A DNA stretch of 64,000 nt, from positions 558,001-622,000 of the forward strand of contig CAVWRJ010000024.1 in assembly GCA_963757335.1 (NCBI GenBank), written 5' to 3'. How positions within the stretch are numbered: the stretch's first letter is position 1; each line of letters opens with the position of its first letter. Shown here in pieces: positions 8,015 to 17,036 of this stretch. Both the position numbers and the translations under genes were made by a program. The notes under the pieces are model-generated. The model was not told the DNA's origin, did not search any database, and was given only the letters and a program-made list of their open reading frames with translations. Origin of the DNA: DASQPA01 sp963757335 (GTDB lineage: Bacteria > Acidobacteriota > Thermoanaerobaculia > Multivoradales > UBA5704).

Positions 8015-8060
8015 GACGGCCCGGGCACCTGCGCGGCACCCGGGCCGTCCTCTTTTCTTT
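8015..8060. terminator. Strong GC hairpin, likely terminator
   Basis: An 11-bp stem (GACGGCCCGGG with CCCGGGCCGTC) closes a 13-base loop. It lies just downstream of the minus-strand redoxin gene. The T-rich tail is on the plus-strand side, so its orientation as a terminator for the minus-strand gene is imperfect. Confidence 0.5.
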
Positions 8061-8077
8061 CCCGCGCTCCTCTTCGC

Positions 8078-8692
8078 TCAGTACTTGACGCTGCAGCCGT
8101 ACGGCTTGGTGGCCGCGGGGTCCGGCGTCTTGCCGGAGCGCTCGGCGGTCAAGCCGGCGTCGACGAAGTTGACCCGCGCCGTCTTCGCCTTGCGCCCGCT
8201 CGGATCGTCGTCGATGGCGCCGTTGTAGGCGATCTTGCCATCCTTGCCGACGATGAACATGTGGGGAGTGGTCTTCGCGCCATAGGCGTGGCCGACGCTC
8301 CCCGAGTCGTCGTAGAGGACGGCGTAGTGGATACCGTTCTTCTCGGTCCACTGGCGCATCTCGGCGGGCTTCAGGTAGTCGTTCGAGGTGGGGCTGGAGC
8401 TGTCGATCCCCAGCCAGACCACCTCGCCGTACCTGGCGGCCAGGGTGGTCATCGTCTTCTCCTCGGCGTGGCGGTTGGAGAAGGGGCAGTCGGGGTTCAG
8501 CCATTCGAGGACGACGACCTTCCCCGCGTACTCGGCGAGCGAGTGGGTTTTGCCGTCGAGCCCCTTGAGGCTGAAGGCGGGAGCGGTCTGGCCGACCGTC
8601 CCGGCCGCCAGGGCGGGCAGGGCCGGCAGGGCGATACCGACGAGCCCGGCCAGGATCAGGGCTGGTTTCGAGATCCGGTTCCATCTACGCAT
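8078..8692 (-). CDS. Exported thioredoxin-fold redoxin (AhpC/TSA type)
   Basis: The 204-residue product has a signal peptide (about residues 1-30, ending PALAA) and then a redoxin domain. It shows GQTAPAFSLKGLDGKTHSL, VVVLEWLNPDCPFSNRH (C69-x2-S72 in place of CxxC) and a TPHMFIVGKDGKI strand near residue 150. The single active-site cysteine with a serine three residues on is seen in periplasmic peroxiredoxin-like proteins that act on thiols. AAGGAGGT lies just before the ATG. It may work with the DsbD-like gene next to it. Confidence 0.85.
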   Translation of the reverse strand: MRRWNRISKPALILAGLVGIALPALPALAAGTVGQTAPAFSLKGLDGKTHSLAEYAGKVVVLEWLNPDCPFSNRHAEEKTMTTLAARYGEVVWLGIDSSSPTSNDYLKPAEMRQWTEKNGIHYAVLYDDSGSVGHAYGAKTTPHMFIVGKDGKIAYNGAIDDDPSGRKAKTARVNFVDAGLTAERSGKTPDPAATKPYGCSVKY

Positions 8693-8716
8693 AGAAGACC
8701 TCCTTCGGGTCTGACG

Positions 8717-8740
8717 GCTCCGCTTCCAGGGAAGCGGAGC
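8717..8740 (-). terminator. Short hairpin after the DsbD-like gene
   Basis: GCTCCGCTTCC and its near-complement GAAGCGGAGC form a 10-bp stem with a tiny loop, 7 bp past the stop of the minus-strand DsbD-like gene. There is no T-tract, so termination is only possible. Confidence 0.35.
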
Positions 8741-8746
8741 GCGGGT

Positions 8747-10090
8747 TCATCCGAGGCGGCTCGCCGCGGCGAGCCAGAGGGCGCTGGCGGCGGCGAGCCC
8801 GAGGGCGATCCAGAGCGCCCAGGAGAGCTTACTCCCTCCCGCGGCGATCCGGCGCAGCCAGGCGAAGAGGGCGATGCCGAGGAGCGACAGCTCGACCGCG
8901 GCGAGCCCCTCCGTCCGCACCGAGCGCGAGAGGAGATAGAGGGAGGCGAGGGTGCCCAGGGCGGCGAGGAAACCCGCCACGACCCGCCCGGGAGGCCGCG
9001 GCGTCTCCCTCTCCGAGCTGAACAGCCCCCAGAGGCCGAGGGCGAGGAGGGTCGAGAGCACGGCCAGGCCGGCGATCCCGACCGGGCCGATGGTATTGGA
9101 GACGGTATTGGAAGTGTTAGAGGCCTTGGCGATCCCGCCGGGCCGAGCCGCGGCCCCCGGTTGGAGGGCGACCGTGGCCCGGTCGGCGAGAGCGACCGCT
9201 CGGCCTCCCCCCTGGAGAGGCTTGAGCCCGGTCGCCGTCCAGGCGAAGGGGAAGGTGGCGGGGAGGGGCTTGCCGACCTGTTTGGGGGTGAGCGGCACCC
9301 GGAAGAGGATGCCGCCGGCCTCCCGGGTCACCTCCGGCCTGCCGGTCTCGAAGAGATCCTGGGGCTCGATAAAGAGGTCGGTCCCCCGCGGCTCCATGCC
9401 GGCAGTGCCGGCGGCGGTCATCCCGTGGACGCGGATGGCGAGGGCCGCTTTTCCCCCCGTCCCGCCCGCGAAGGTGGTTTCCGCCGAGACCCCCGGCAGC
9501 GCGCCGGCGGCGAGAGGGAGCTGGCTCCAGCCCCGCTCCACGAGGGGGGAGGTCTCGGGGTCCGCTACCGGCTGGGCACCCCGAGGCTCCGCGAGGGTGA
9601 GCCGGCTGTGGAAGGGGATGCAGTCCACCTGGCAGACGAGATAGTCGAGCTCGGCGGTCAGCTGTTCGGGGGGCAGCCGCTCGGGGCTGCCGCTGCCGGC
9701 GCGTCCCAGGCACACCCGGACGGGGTAGACCACCTCGCCCTCATAGCCGAAGGCGACGAGCCCGCCGCGCAGCTCGAAGCGCCGCGGAGCCGGCCAGAGG
9801 AGCTCCCCGGCAACCGGGACGGGCGAGCCGGAGAGGGCGATCGCCGGCGGATAGCCGGCGTCGCCGCTGTTTTTCCAGTAGACGTGCCAGCCCGGCTCGA
9901 GGAGGAAGTGGAGCCCGAGCCGGAGGTCCGCTCCGCCCGTCGCCGGCGCCACCCGGTAGGGGCTGATCAGCCGCACCCGGGAGGGACCGTTGACCGCCCA
10001 GGCGCTCGCGACCGCCGCCGCGGGGTGCGGGGCCCATGGCGCCAGAGAGGCGGTGAGGAGGGCGAGGAGGAGGATTCGGCGGAGGCGCAT
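8747..10090 (-). CDS. DsbD-like thiol:disulfide interchange protein, short form
   Basis: The start chosen is the methionine of MRLRRILLLALLTASLAPW, which opens a signal peptide. Residues of about 40-300 form the DsbD N-terminal-type periplasmic domain, with the LVCQVDCIPF cysteine pair. Four hydrophobic segments follow at the C-terminus. Full DsbD proteins carry eight membrane segments with CxxC and a thioredoxin domain; here the membrane part is short and no C-terminal thioredoxin is present. It probably passes reducing power across the membrane or is a reduced relative. The linker before the membrane part carries an in-frame minisatellite (ASNTSNTVSNTIG). Confidence 0.8.
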   Translation of the reverse strand: MRLRRILLLALLTASLAPWAPHPAAAVASAWAVNGPSRVRLISPYRVAPATGGADLRLGLHFLLEPGWHVYWKNSGDAGYPPAIALSGSPVPVAGELLWPAPRRFELRGGLVAFGYEGEVVYPVRVCLGRAGSGSPERLPPEQLTAELDYLVCQVDCIPFHSRLTLAEPRGAQPVADPETSPLVERGWSQLPLAAGALPGVSAETTFAGGTGGKAALAIRVHGMTAAGTAGMEPRGTDLFIEPQDLFETGRPEVTREAGGILFRVPLTPKQVGKPLPATFPFAWTATGLKPLQGGGRAVALADRATVALQPGAAARPGGIAKASNTSNTVSNTIGPVGIAGLAVLSTLLALGLWGLFSSERETPRPPGRVVAGFLAALGTLASLYLLSRSVRTEGLAAVELSLLGIALFAWLRRIAAGGSKLSWALWIALGLAAASALWLAAASRLG

Positions 10091-10161
10091 CCGGGAAGGG
10101 TACCGGACGGCGCCCCTCCGGAGAAGCGTCCGCCGCTCCTCGGGCCTGCCCGAGGGCTCCC

Positions 10162-11434
10162 TCAGGCCCCCCGGCCGATCCTCTCGCGCTTCAGGAAGGC
10201 GGCGATCTGGCGGGCGAGCTGGACGGTCAGGCGCTCCTCCTCGCAGGCCTGCTGAAACATGAGAAGGGCGGCCATGGCCTCGCGGTGGACCTCGCGCGAC
10301 TCGAAAGCCGGCATGACCTCGCCCGCGAGCTGCCGGATCTCCGCCGTCCGGCCCTCCTGGGCGTAGAGGACGGCGAGATCGAGCGAAACCAGGGCGGCGT
10401 CGTAGCCCATCCCCTTCTCCAGAAAGGCCTCCTGCACCTGCCGGAAGAGCACCTCGGCATCCCCGATCCGACCGCGCCCCAGAGCGATGCTGCCCTCGGC
10501 CCAGAGCAGGCGAATCCGGTCGAGCGGCTGGGCCGACTCGCGGAAGAGCCCCTGAACCTCGGGAAGCAGGCGTTCGGCCGCGTCGTGGCGGCCGGCCCCG
10601 ACCAGGCAGCAGATCAGGTTGTAGCGGACGTATGCAAAGAGGCGAGGGTCGGCCTCGGCGTCGATCTCCGCAGGGCTCTGCTCCAGAAGAAGGATCGCCT
10701 CGTCCAGGTCGCCGAGCTCCTCCAGGATCTTGGCCTTCTTGAGGATCGCCTTCCCGATCCCGTGAGAGTCCTCGGTTCTCCCGATAGAGAGGTAGCGCAA
10801 GGTCGATCAGCGCCAAGGCTTCTCCGAAACGGCGCTGATCATGGCGGAGCGAGCCCTTCAGCCTGAAGATCTCTGCTTGAGCTCGGGTATCTCCGCTCGT
10901 GCTCTGTGCGAGGCAGACCTCCGCTCTGCGGAAGGCGTCCTCGGAGCTGCGCAACTCGCCCACCACCCGCCGCGCGTTGCCGAGGTGGGCCCAGGTCTGC
11001 GCGCGGAGATCGAGCACCCAATTCGGGTCGTAGATCTCGTCCAGGTGCCCCGCGATGCGAACCGCCAGATCGGCGAGGTCGACCGCCTTCATCGGGTTGT
11101 CAAAGACAGCTTCCTGGCTCTGGCGGAGGAGGAGGCGGCAGAACCCCCAGATGTGCATCTCCTCTCGCTCCTCGACAATCTGCAACTGCTCCTCGAACGG
11201 GTGTTCGGTCAACTCGGCCAGGAGCTCCGGCGCCTGCCGGCTCTCGAAGACGGCGACCGATTCGTCCCAGTGGCCGATCTCTTCCTGGAGCCGACCGATC
11301 TCCGCGAACCGCTCCCGGCAGGTGCCACAGGAATCCATGAGGTGGGGGACCACCTTGGTCAAGACATCCTCATGCTCCAGCCGGTTCGAGAGCCACAGGG
11401 CCAATACGTCCAGGGACAGGTGGGTATCCTCCAC
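10162..11434 (-). CDS. Anti-sigma-type zinc motif plus TPR protein, reading frame interrupted
   Basis: The N-terminal half starts at a GTG preceded by a strong AAGGAGG at 11434. It has HLMDSCGTCRERF, the H-x3-C-x2-C motif of zinc-binding anti-sigma domains, followed by helical repeats (DWVLDLRA-type, then GEALALIDLAL). At about 10800 the frame changes, and a second ORF ending at 10162 continues naturally with YLSIGRTEDSHGIGKA, LKKAKILEELGDLDEAI and further TPR-like helices. The first frame stays open by chance into the DsbD-like gene and gives a false 895-residue fusion. The intact protein would be about 420 residues. Such zinc/TPR proteins are thought to be regulatory. The frame break may be a real mutation or an assembly error. 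Confidence 0.65.
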
Positions 11435-11511
11435 ATCCTCCTCCTTCGCAAAGAGAAATCAAGCTCATGCTTCCATAGAGAGAGTCACGGGAGGGGCCTG
11501 TTTAGTGACAG

Positions 11512-11543
11512 GCGAACAAAAGGGGCCGGTAGAACCCGGCCCC
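11512..11543 (-). terminator. Rho-independent terminator after the repeat peptide gene
   Basis: On the minus strand GGGGCCGG-GTTCTA-CCGGCCCC (11522-11543) is followed directly by TTTTGTT. It lies 17 bp past the stop of the repeat peptide gene and before the zinc/TPR gene, so the two genes are transcribed separately or by attenuated read-through. Confidence 0.8.
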
Positions 11544-11559
11544 GAGAGGAGAGTTGCGC

Positions 11560-11913
11560 TCAGTGCGAGCCGTCAGGGTCGATCGACATTCCCGAATCGC
11601 CAGAGAGGTGGGTGAGGCCAGTGGGCGCCGTCCTACGCGCGCCGTCGGGGTCGATCGACATTCCCGAATTGCCCGAGACGTGAGTGAGGCCAGCGGTCGC
11701 CGTCCGACGCGAACCGTCGGGGTCGATCGACATCCCTTCGGACCCCCAGAGATGCTGGAGGAAGCTCCAGGCCTGGGTGACCCTGCCGGCGTGGGTCTCG
11801 CGGGCGGCCTCCCGGTGCACCCGGGGGGCGGCGAAGGCGAGGGAGGGGAGGCCGGCGAGGGCCAGGGTGAGGGCGAGGGCGAGGGGGGTACGGCGCGAGG
11901 AGATGCAGGGCAT
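11560..11913 (-). CDS. Small secreted protein with three GMSIDPDG repeats
   Basis: The chosen start MPCISSRRTPLALALTLAL opens a good signal peptide (cleavage after LAFAA, residue about 28), with GAAAGGA a few bases upstream. The mature part has three copies of a ~24-residue unit: GMSIDPDG, then (S/A)RRTA, then GLTH(V/L)SG. The last copy ends right after DPDGSH. The units are about 72 bp at the DNA level and nearly identical. No family of known function is recognised. The separate terminator and the neighbouring zinc/TPR regulator suggest a secreted signal or processed-peptide role, which is inference. Confidence 0.65.
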   Translation of the reverse strand: MPCISSRRTPLALALTLALAGLPSLAFAAPRVHREAARETHAGRVTQAWSFLQHLWGSEGMSIDPDGSRRTATAGLTHVSGNSGMSIDPDGARRTAPTGLTHLSGDSGMSIDPDGSH

Positions 11914-12144
11914 AGGAACATCCTTTCGAAGCAGCGGGTCCCCACCGGGCACCACGCCCAGGCGCGGCCCGCCTACAAGGAAAGTTGCCTGCCAGGGTGG
12001 AATCGGGTCTCGCCCCGCACCTCCGGTGTCCTGGGATTGTTTCTTGCGGTGATTATGTGCGGCTTGGGGGGACAGTTCCCGAGCGTTGCGACGCTGGAGG
12101 GGGGCTCGTCACCGGGAACACAGGGCGGTTCGTACCGCACGTGT

Positions 12145-12588
12145 TCACGAAACGAGCGGCAGTACGGTGACGAGGTCGGAAAAGCGCGCGAAATCGCCGA
12201 CGTTGTGAGTCAGGATGTGCCGGATGCCATGGAGCAGCATGGTGCTGACGATGTTAGCGTCATGTACCTGCTTTCCTGCTACGGTGTACCTCTCAACGAG
12301 AGCGAGGAGCTGCGCTGTTTCTGCCGAGCTGGTTTCCACAACTTCCAGCTCTTCTTGAAATGTCCTGACATTCTCAAGAGCATCTGCCGTTCTGGGCTTG
12401 CCGCCTGTAGGGCGCGTGGCGATGGCGAGGTACTCCCGCAGAATCTGCGGGCTGATGACGAGCTCGATGCCCTTCTGGCGGGCATCGTTCAACGCTTGCG
12501 TGGCTTTCGCATGCCAGGGCGACTGGGGATCCGTGGCATAGACGAGGATGTTGGTGTCGACAAAGAGCGGGTCAGCGGCCGTCGTCAC
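12145..12588 (-). CDS. PIN-domain toxin (VapC-like)
   Basis: The product has the PIN signature FVDTNILVYATD near its N-terminus, a central conserved glutamate (ILREYLAIA) and the C-terminal acidic pair region VHDANIVSTMLLHGI with HNVGDFARF. These acidic residues bind the metal used to cut RNA in VapC-type toxins. The GTG at 12588 is preferred because it overlaps the antitoxin stop (12572) by a few codons; an ATG at 12618 is an alternative. It forms a two-gene module with the antitoxin just upstream. Confidence 0.8.
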   Translation of the reverse strand: MTTAADPLFVDTNILVYATDPQSPWHAKATQALNDARQKGIELVISPQILREYLAIATRPTGGKPRTADALENVRTFQEELEVVETSSAETAQLLALVERYTVAGKQVHDANIVSTMLLHGIRHILTHNVGDFARFSDLVTVLPLVS

Positions 12589-12811
12589 CGTAGATGTCCT
12601 CACGGCGGAAGGTCGCATCGGCCGGCCAGCCCTGCCCGTCCAACATTTTCAATCGCAGAGGCGGCTTGGGGGCTCTGCGTGCAGTCGGCCGCACGGCCTC
12701 GTCGAGGACCAGCACCGCCCGGTGCTCACCGGGGGCGATGCCTGGCGCCTGGGCGACGACGCGCAACTCGCCGCACGGGTCGACGATGGCCTGGATCTCG
12801 AGGGTTTTCAT
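12572..12811 (-). CDS. Antitoxin partner of the PIN toxin
   Basis: The 79-residue product starts MKTLEIQAIVDPCGELRVV, a short beta-strand opening typical of AbrB-like or DUF104-like antitoxins, and ends in a charged tail likely to wrap the toxin. Its end overlaps the PIN gene. Family placement is uncertain; the antitoxin role comes from size, order and overlap. Confidence 0.6.
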   Translation of the reverse strand: MKTLEIQAIVDPCGELRVVAQAPGIAPGEHRAVLVLDEAVRPTARRAPKPPLRLKMLDGQGWPADATFRREDIYGDDGR

Positions 12812-12884
12812 GATGATGCAAGGGTATGCCACCGGCAACGCCCCCGCAAGCGCGCGCACCGCTCTTTACCGTAGGCTTCCCGGC

Positions 12885-13745
12885 ATGGTCACCCTCCTCT
12901 GCCCGGTCCGCGGCTGCGGCGAGCCTCTATCGCCGCGCGAGCGGTCGTACGCCTGCCCGCGGGGACACTCGTTCGACGTGGCGCGGAGCGGCTATCTCAA
13001 TCTTCTCCAGCCGCAGGACCGGAAATCGCCCAATGCCGGGGACGCTCGGGAGGCGGTCGCCGCCCGGGGACGATTCCTTGCCGCCGGGCACGAGGCACCG
13101 TTCGTTGGCGCTCTCCTGGTGACGATCGCCGGGCTCGGCTTGCCGGCACCCCCGGTATCGCCGGCATCGCCGGCATCCCCGGGAGGTCCGGCGGTTCTGG
13201 ACGTCGGGTGCGGTACGGGGTTTCACCTCGGGACGGTGGCGGCGGCTCTCGGGGCCGAGGCGCACGGGGTGGACCTCTCGGTGCCGGCGATCGAGCTGGC
13301 GGCGAAGGGGCATCCGGAGGCGGCGTTCGTCGTCGCCAACGCCGACCGCTTCCTGCCCTATGCGCCGCGCTCCTTCGATCTCGCCCTGTCGCTTACCGCG
13401 CGGCGCCCTGGGCCGGAGCTCCGGCGGGTGCTCGCCGACAGAGGCTTCCTCCTCGTCGCCGTGCCGGGGCCGGACGATCTCGCCGAGCTGCGGGCGGCGG
13501 TGCTCGGCCAGACCGTGCTGCGGGACCGGGGGGAGACGACGGCGGAGGCCCTGGCGGCGGAGTTCACGCTCGCCAGCCGCCAGACCGTGCGCTGGCGAGC
13601 GGAGCTCGACGCCTCTGCCGTCAAAGACGCTCTCGCCGCCACCTACCGAGGCGCCCGGGAGCGCGAGCGGGAGCGGGCGGTGGCGTTGGGCGGTCTCGCC
13701 GTCACCCTGAGCCGCGAGCTCCTCGTGTTCCGGCCGCGCTCGTGA
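12885..13745 (+). CDS. RlmA-like 23S rRNA (guanine-N1) methyltransferase
   Basis: The 286-residue protein begins with a zinc-binding segment (C6, C10, then YACPRGHSFD) and RSGYLNLLQ, the hallmark N-terminus of RlmA. The SAM motif follows: VLDVGCGTGFHLG, then GVDLSVPAIELAAK, then VVANADRFLP. RlmA methylates N1 of a guanine in helix 35 of 23S rRNA. Between the two domains lies a Pro/Ala/Ser minisatellite (PVSPASPASPGG) encoded by 9-bp repeats. The start at the MVTLLCPV methionine places the zinc motif at the N-terminus, as in the family. Confidence 0.85.
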   Translation: MVTLLCPVRGCGEPLSPRERSYACPRGHSFDVARSGYLNLLQPQDRKSPNAGDAREAVAARGRFLAAGHEAPFVGALLVTIAGLGLPAPPVSPASPASPGGPAVLDVGCGTGFHLGTVAAALGAEAHGVDLSVPAIELAAKGHPEAAFVVANADRFLPYAPRSFDLALSLTARRPGPELRRVLADRGFLLVAVPGPDDLAELRAAVLGQTVLRDRGETTAEALAAEFTLASRQTVRWRAELDASAVKDALAATYRGARERERERAVALGGLAVTLSRELLVFRPRS

Positions 13746-13770
13746 CCTCTGCGTAACGCCTGAGTGACGC

Positions 13771-16326
13771 CTAGACCGGCCGCCGCCGCACCCGGAACGC
13801 CGCCAGGGCCTCGGGCTCCTCCCCCTGGGGGAGAGCCGCGGCCATCCGGTGGATGGTCTTTCTCCAGGCGCCCTGGCCGGTCCATTTCTTGGCGTCGACG
13901 AACTCCGGGGCCAGGCCGACGGCGGCGAACTGGGCGGCGAGGTCGGGGCGGGGGCGGCCCTGGGCGTCGACGGCGAGCGCTTCCCAGCCAGGGCCGCGGC
14001 GGTAGATGGCGAGGAGGCCGAAGACCTCCTCGTCGCCGGTGAGCTGGAGGAGGGCGACCCGGCCGCGGGGGCCGTCGGCGAGCTCGGCCAGGATCCCTTC
14101 GACGAGCGGGTGGCCGGAGGCGAAGAAGTCGCGCCCCTCGTCCTCGACCGCCTGCACCCGGTCGAAGGTGCCGAGGAAGCGCGAGCCGATGGGGACGCCC
14201 GGCAGGTGGTCGACGAGCGACTCCGCGCCGAGCTCGATGATCCAGGTCCGCCCGCCGATCTGGGGCTCGATCTCGAAGCCGAAGCGGGCGGCGGCGCGGA
14301 GGACGACCGACTCGGTGAGGATTTCTAAGTCGGGCGGCACCCGGGCGAGGATGGAGGGCGCCATCTCCGGACGGTAGGGATCGCGGTGGAGCTCGTGGTA
14401 GGCCGCCTGCTGCACCCGGCTCCGTGCCTCCTCCGCCTCGGCGAGGACGCCGGCGAAGACCTCGGGGTCGACCTCGCCGGGTCCGGCGAGCGCCGCCTCC
14501 GAGATCGCCCGCGCCACGTGCCGGAGCTCTCTTTCGAGCCCGCCCATGGGCTCGCGGAAGAGGCCGATCTCCTCGTAGAGGCCGACGATCGCCCGCCCCA
14601 GCCCCCGCGGCGGGCGGAAGTAGACGATCTCGGTCGGCCGGGTGCGGCCGATGCGGTCGAGCCGGCCGATCCGCTGCTCGACGACCCCCGGGCTCCACGG
14701 CAGGTCGAAGAGGATCAACCGGCGGCAGAACTCGAAGTTGCGCCCCTCGCCGCCGGCCTCGGTCGAGAGTAGGAGCGACGGCCCGTCGGGAGCGCGGAAC
14801 TGCGCCACCTCGATGTCCCGGCGCTCGGGGGAGAGCCCCTCGTGGAAGAGGGCGACCCGCGACAGCGCCCGGCGTTCGAGCTCGTCCTTGATCCGCTCCA
14901 GGCTCTCTCGGTGGGCGACGAAGACGAGAGTCTTCTCTTTCAACTTGGCCCACGCCGTCGCCTGCTCGGCGAGCCAGGCGAGGCGCGGGTCGGCCCTGTC
15001 CGCGGCGGCGGCCAGGGCCGTGGTCTCGGCGGTCTCCGGGTCCTTGCGGTCGAGGAGGCCGATGAGGGTGGCGGGGGAGGCGAGGGCGCGCTCGACGATC
15101 TCGGCTTTCCGCTGCCGGGCGGGCTCGGTGTCGGCGATGGGAAGAGCGCGGACCCGCTCCTCCAGGCGGAGGAGGGCATCCCAGCCTTCTGAGTGTTCGC
15201 CGCTAGCGAGCTCGACCGGGAATCCGACCCGCGGCGGCAGGCCGCCGATGTCGGAGCGCCGGGTGGCGCTGGTGCAGGGGGGGAGCGGCACCCGGCGGGC
15301 GAGGCGCTCCTCGAAGCTCTCTTCCAGGAACTCCTCCGGGCGCAGCAGCTCGACCAGCCGGAAGAAGCCGTGGGCGTCGTCCTCCAGCGGGGTTGCGGTC
15401 AGGAGGAGGGTGTTGCGGGCGAGGCCGGCGATCGGCGCCACCGCGCGGTAGGCGGGGTTCCCCGGGTGCCCCGGCGGACGCTTCAGGTGGTGCGCCTCGT
15501 CGACCACCAGGAGATCGATCCCGGCCTCGACCGCCTGCTCGGTCAGCCGCCGGCGCGCGATGAGGGTTTCGAGACCGAGGATGACCTGGCGGTGGACGTC
15601 GAAGGGGTTGAAGTTCGTCCCATGGTCGCGCGCCACGTCCTCCAGGCGTTTGTCGTCCAAGAGGACGAAGACCTGGTGGTGCTTGCGCCACAGCTCGCCC
15701 AGCCACTGCACGGTGAGGGTCTCGGGGGCGACGACGAGGACCCGCCCGGCGCGGCCGGTGTGGACGAGGCGGTTCAGGATCAGGCAGGCCTCGACCGTCT
15801 TGCCGAGGCCGACCTCGTCGGCGAGGAGCCAGCGCACGGGGTTCGAGGCGCAGGCCCGCTCGGCGGCATAGAGCTGGTGGGGGAAGAGGCGGATACGGCC
15901 GCCCAGAAACGAGCCCAGCCCCTCGGCCTCCCGCAGCCGGGAGAGGCGGAGGCCGTCCAGCCGGTTGGCGAAGTCCTCGAACGAATCGACGCTGCCGCGC
16001 TCCAGCCGCTCCAGGGGGGAGGGCTCGGCGGGGAGCGGCCAGAGCTGCTCGGCGGGCACCTCCCGGCCGTCGTCGAGCCGGACGAGGCGAGCGGGTCCGC
16101 CCAGGAGGGCCGCCACGACGACGGTCTCGCCCGTCCCTTCGAGCCGCGCCCGGGCCCCCGGCGCGAGGATCAGGGGGACGACCGCGCTGTCGCCCGCGGC
16201 CAAGGTCAGGGTCTCCCCGGAATCCGGAAAGAGGACGGTCAGGCTCCGGCCGGAGACCGCGGTGACGCGGCCGGGCCCAAGGCCGGGGTTGAGACGATGG
16301 GTGAGGCGGTCGCCAGGCTTCCACAT
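13771..16326 (-). CDS. RapA-like SNF2-family helicase/ATPase
   Basis: This 851-residue protein has an N-terminal SH3-like region (GDRLTHRLNPGLGPGRV), then the SNF2 core: Q motif IRLFPHQLYA, Walker A DEVGLGKT (170-177), Walker B VVDEAHH and TATPLED. The C-terminal helicase lobe carries LLLSTEAGGEGRNFEFC and VEQRIGRLDRIGR. RapA recycles stalled RNA polymerase by acting on nucleic acid with ATP. It converges on the RlmA-like gene with a 25-bp gap and faces array 2. Confidence 0.85.
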   Translation of the reverse strand: MWKPGDRLTHRLNPGLGPGRVTAVSGRSLTVLFPDSGETLTLAAGDSAVVPLILAPGARARLEGTGETVVVAALLGGPARLVRLDDGREVPAEQLWPLPAEPSPLERLERGSVDSFEDFANRLDGLRLSRLREAEGLGSFLGGRIRLFPHQLYAAERACASNPVRWLLADEVGLGKTVEACLILNRLVHTGRAGRVLVVAPETLTVQWLGELWRKHHQVFVLLDDKRLEDVARDHGTNFNPFDVHRQVILGLETLIARRRLTEQAVEAGIDLLVVDEAHHLKRPPGHPGNPAYRAVAPIAGLARNTLLLTATPLEDDAHGFFRLVELLRPEEFLEESFEERLARRVPLPPCTSATRRSDIGGLPPRVGFPVELASGEHSEGWDALLRLEERVRALPIADTEPARQRKAEIVERALASPATLIGLLDRKDPETAETTALAAAADRADPRLAWLAEQATAWAKLKEKTLVFVAHRESLERIKDELERRALSRVALFHEGLSPERRDIEVAQFRAPDGPSLLLSTEAGGEGRNFEFCRRLILFDLPWSPGVVEQRIGRLDRIGRTRPTEIVYFRPPRGLGRAIVGLYEEIGLFREPMGGLERELRHVARAISEAALAGPGEVDPEVFAGVLAEAEEARSRVQQAAYHELHRDPYRPEMAPSILARVPPDLEILTESVVLRAAARFGFEIEPQIGGRTWIIELGAESLVDHLPGVPIGSRFLGTFDRVQAVEDEGRDFFASGHPLVEGILAELADGPRGRVALLQLTGDEEVFGLLAIYRRGPGWEALAVDAQGRPRPDLAAQFAAVGLAPEFVDAKKWTGQGAWRKTIHRMAAALPQGEEPEALAAFRVRRRPV

Positions 16327-16530
16327 GCGGGCTGGATTCTACGCGGTATGGTCGGGCTTTGCCGGGGTGCGGGAGCGGAGTGATTTTCGGGGCATGAACC
16401 TCTCTCCAACCCTCTCCATCCGTCGATCCGCCGGTTCGGCTCGTCGAAATCGGGGATGGAACGCCTCTGGAGAGCTCAATAGAAGGACCTGACTCTACTC
16501 CGCACGATCCGGGACGGCCTCCAGAACCGA

Positions 16531-17036
16531 ATGGAGACGCTCGGAACGCCAGCCGAGAGCTTCGGAGACCGTTTCGACAGCTTCAGAGAAGGTCCGGACA
16601 GGTTCGAAAACAGCGTCTACAGGCTCCGCGATGGTTTGGAGCCGAGAAGCCAGCTCCTCGACCCGTCGGAGCTCGATCCCGAGGCCTTCCGTGAAGGCGT
16701 GGAGGTTCTTCGAGGGGGCGTGGACCGTTGCAAGGGGCGGGTGGAAGGGTTCGGAATCCAGGCAGAAGGCGTTGGGAGGGGTTTCCCTCGGAGGGAACGG
16801 CTAAACCCTCCCAGGGAATGACCTATCCCTCGGAGGGAACTGCTTTTCCCTCGTTTAACTTAAGGAATCCCTGTGAGGGATTTGTATTTCCCCCGGAGGG
16901 AGCGGCTATTCCCTTGGAGGGTTTGGGCATGCCCTGCGAGGGATTCGATTTGCCCCTGGAGGGTCTCGCTTTACCCTCCGGGGGATCGGGCTATCCCTCC
17001 AGGGGATTCAGCATTCCCTGTGAGGGTTTGGGGATT
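16531..17036. repeat. Array 2: about 24 phased 21-bp units, the second half palindromic
   Basis: From 16531 the sequence runs in 21-bp steps without slippage. From 16785 the motif CCCT-n4-AGGG recurs at 16785, 16806, 16827, 16848, 16869, 16890, 16911, 16932, 16953, 16974, 16995 and 17016, always 21 bp apart (some arms altered). The first half keeps the phase but not the palindrome and reads as heptads. The array fills the space between the RapA-like gene and the VOC gene and runs into a truncated toxin gene. Confidence 0.9.
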
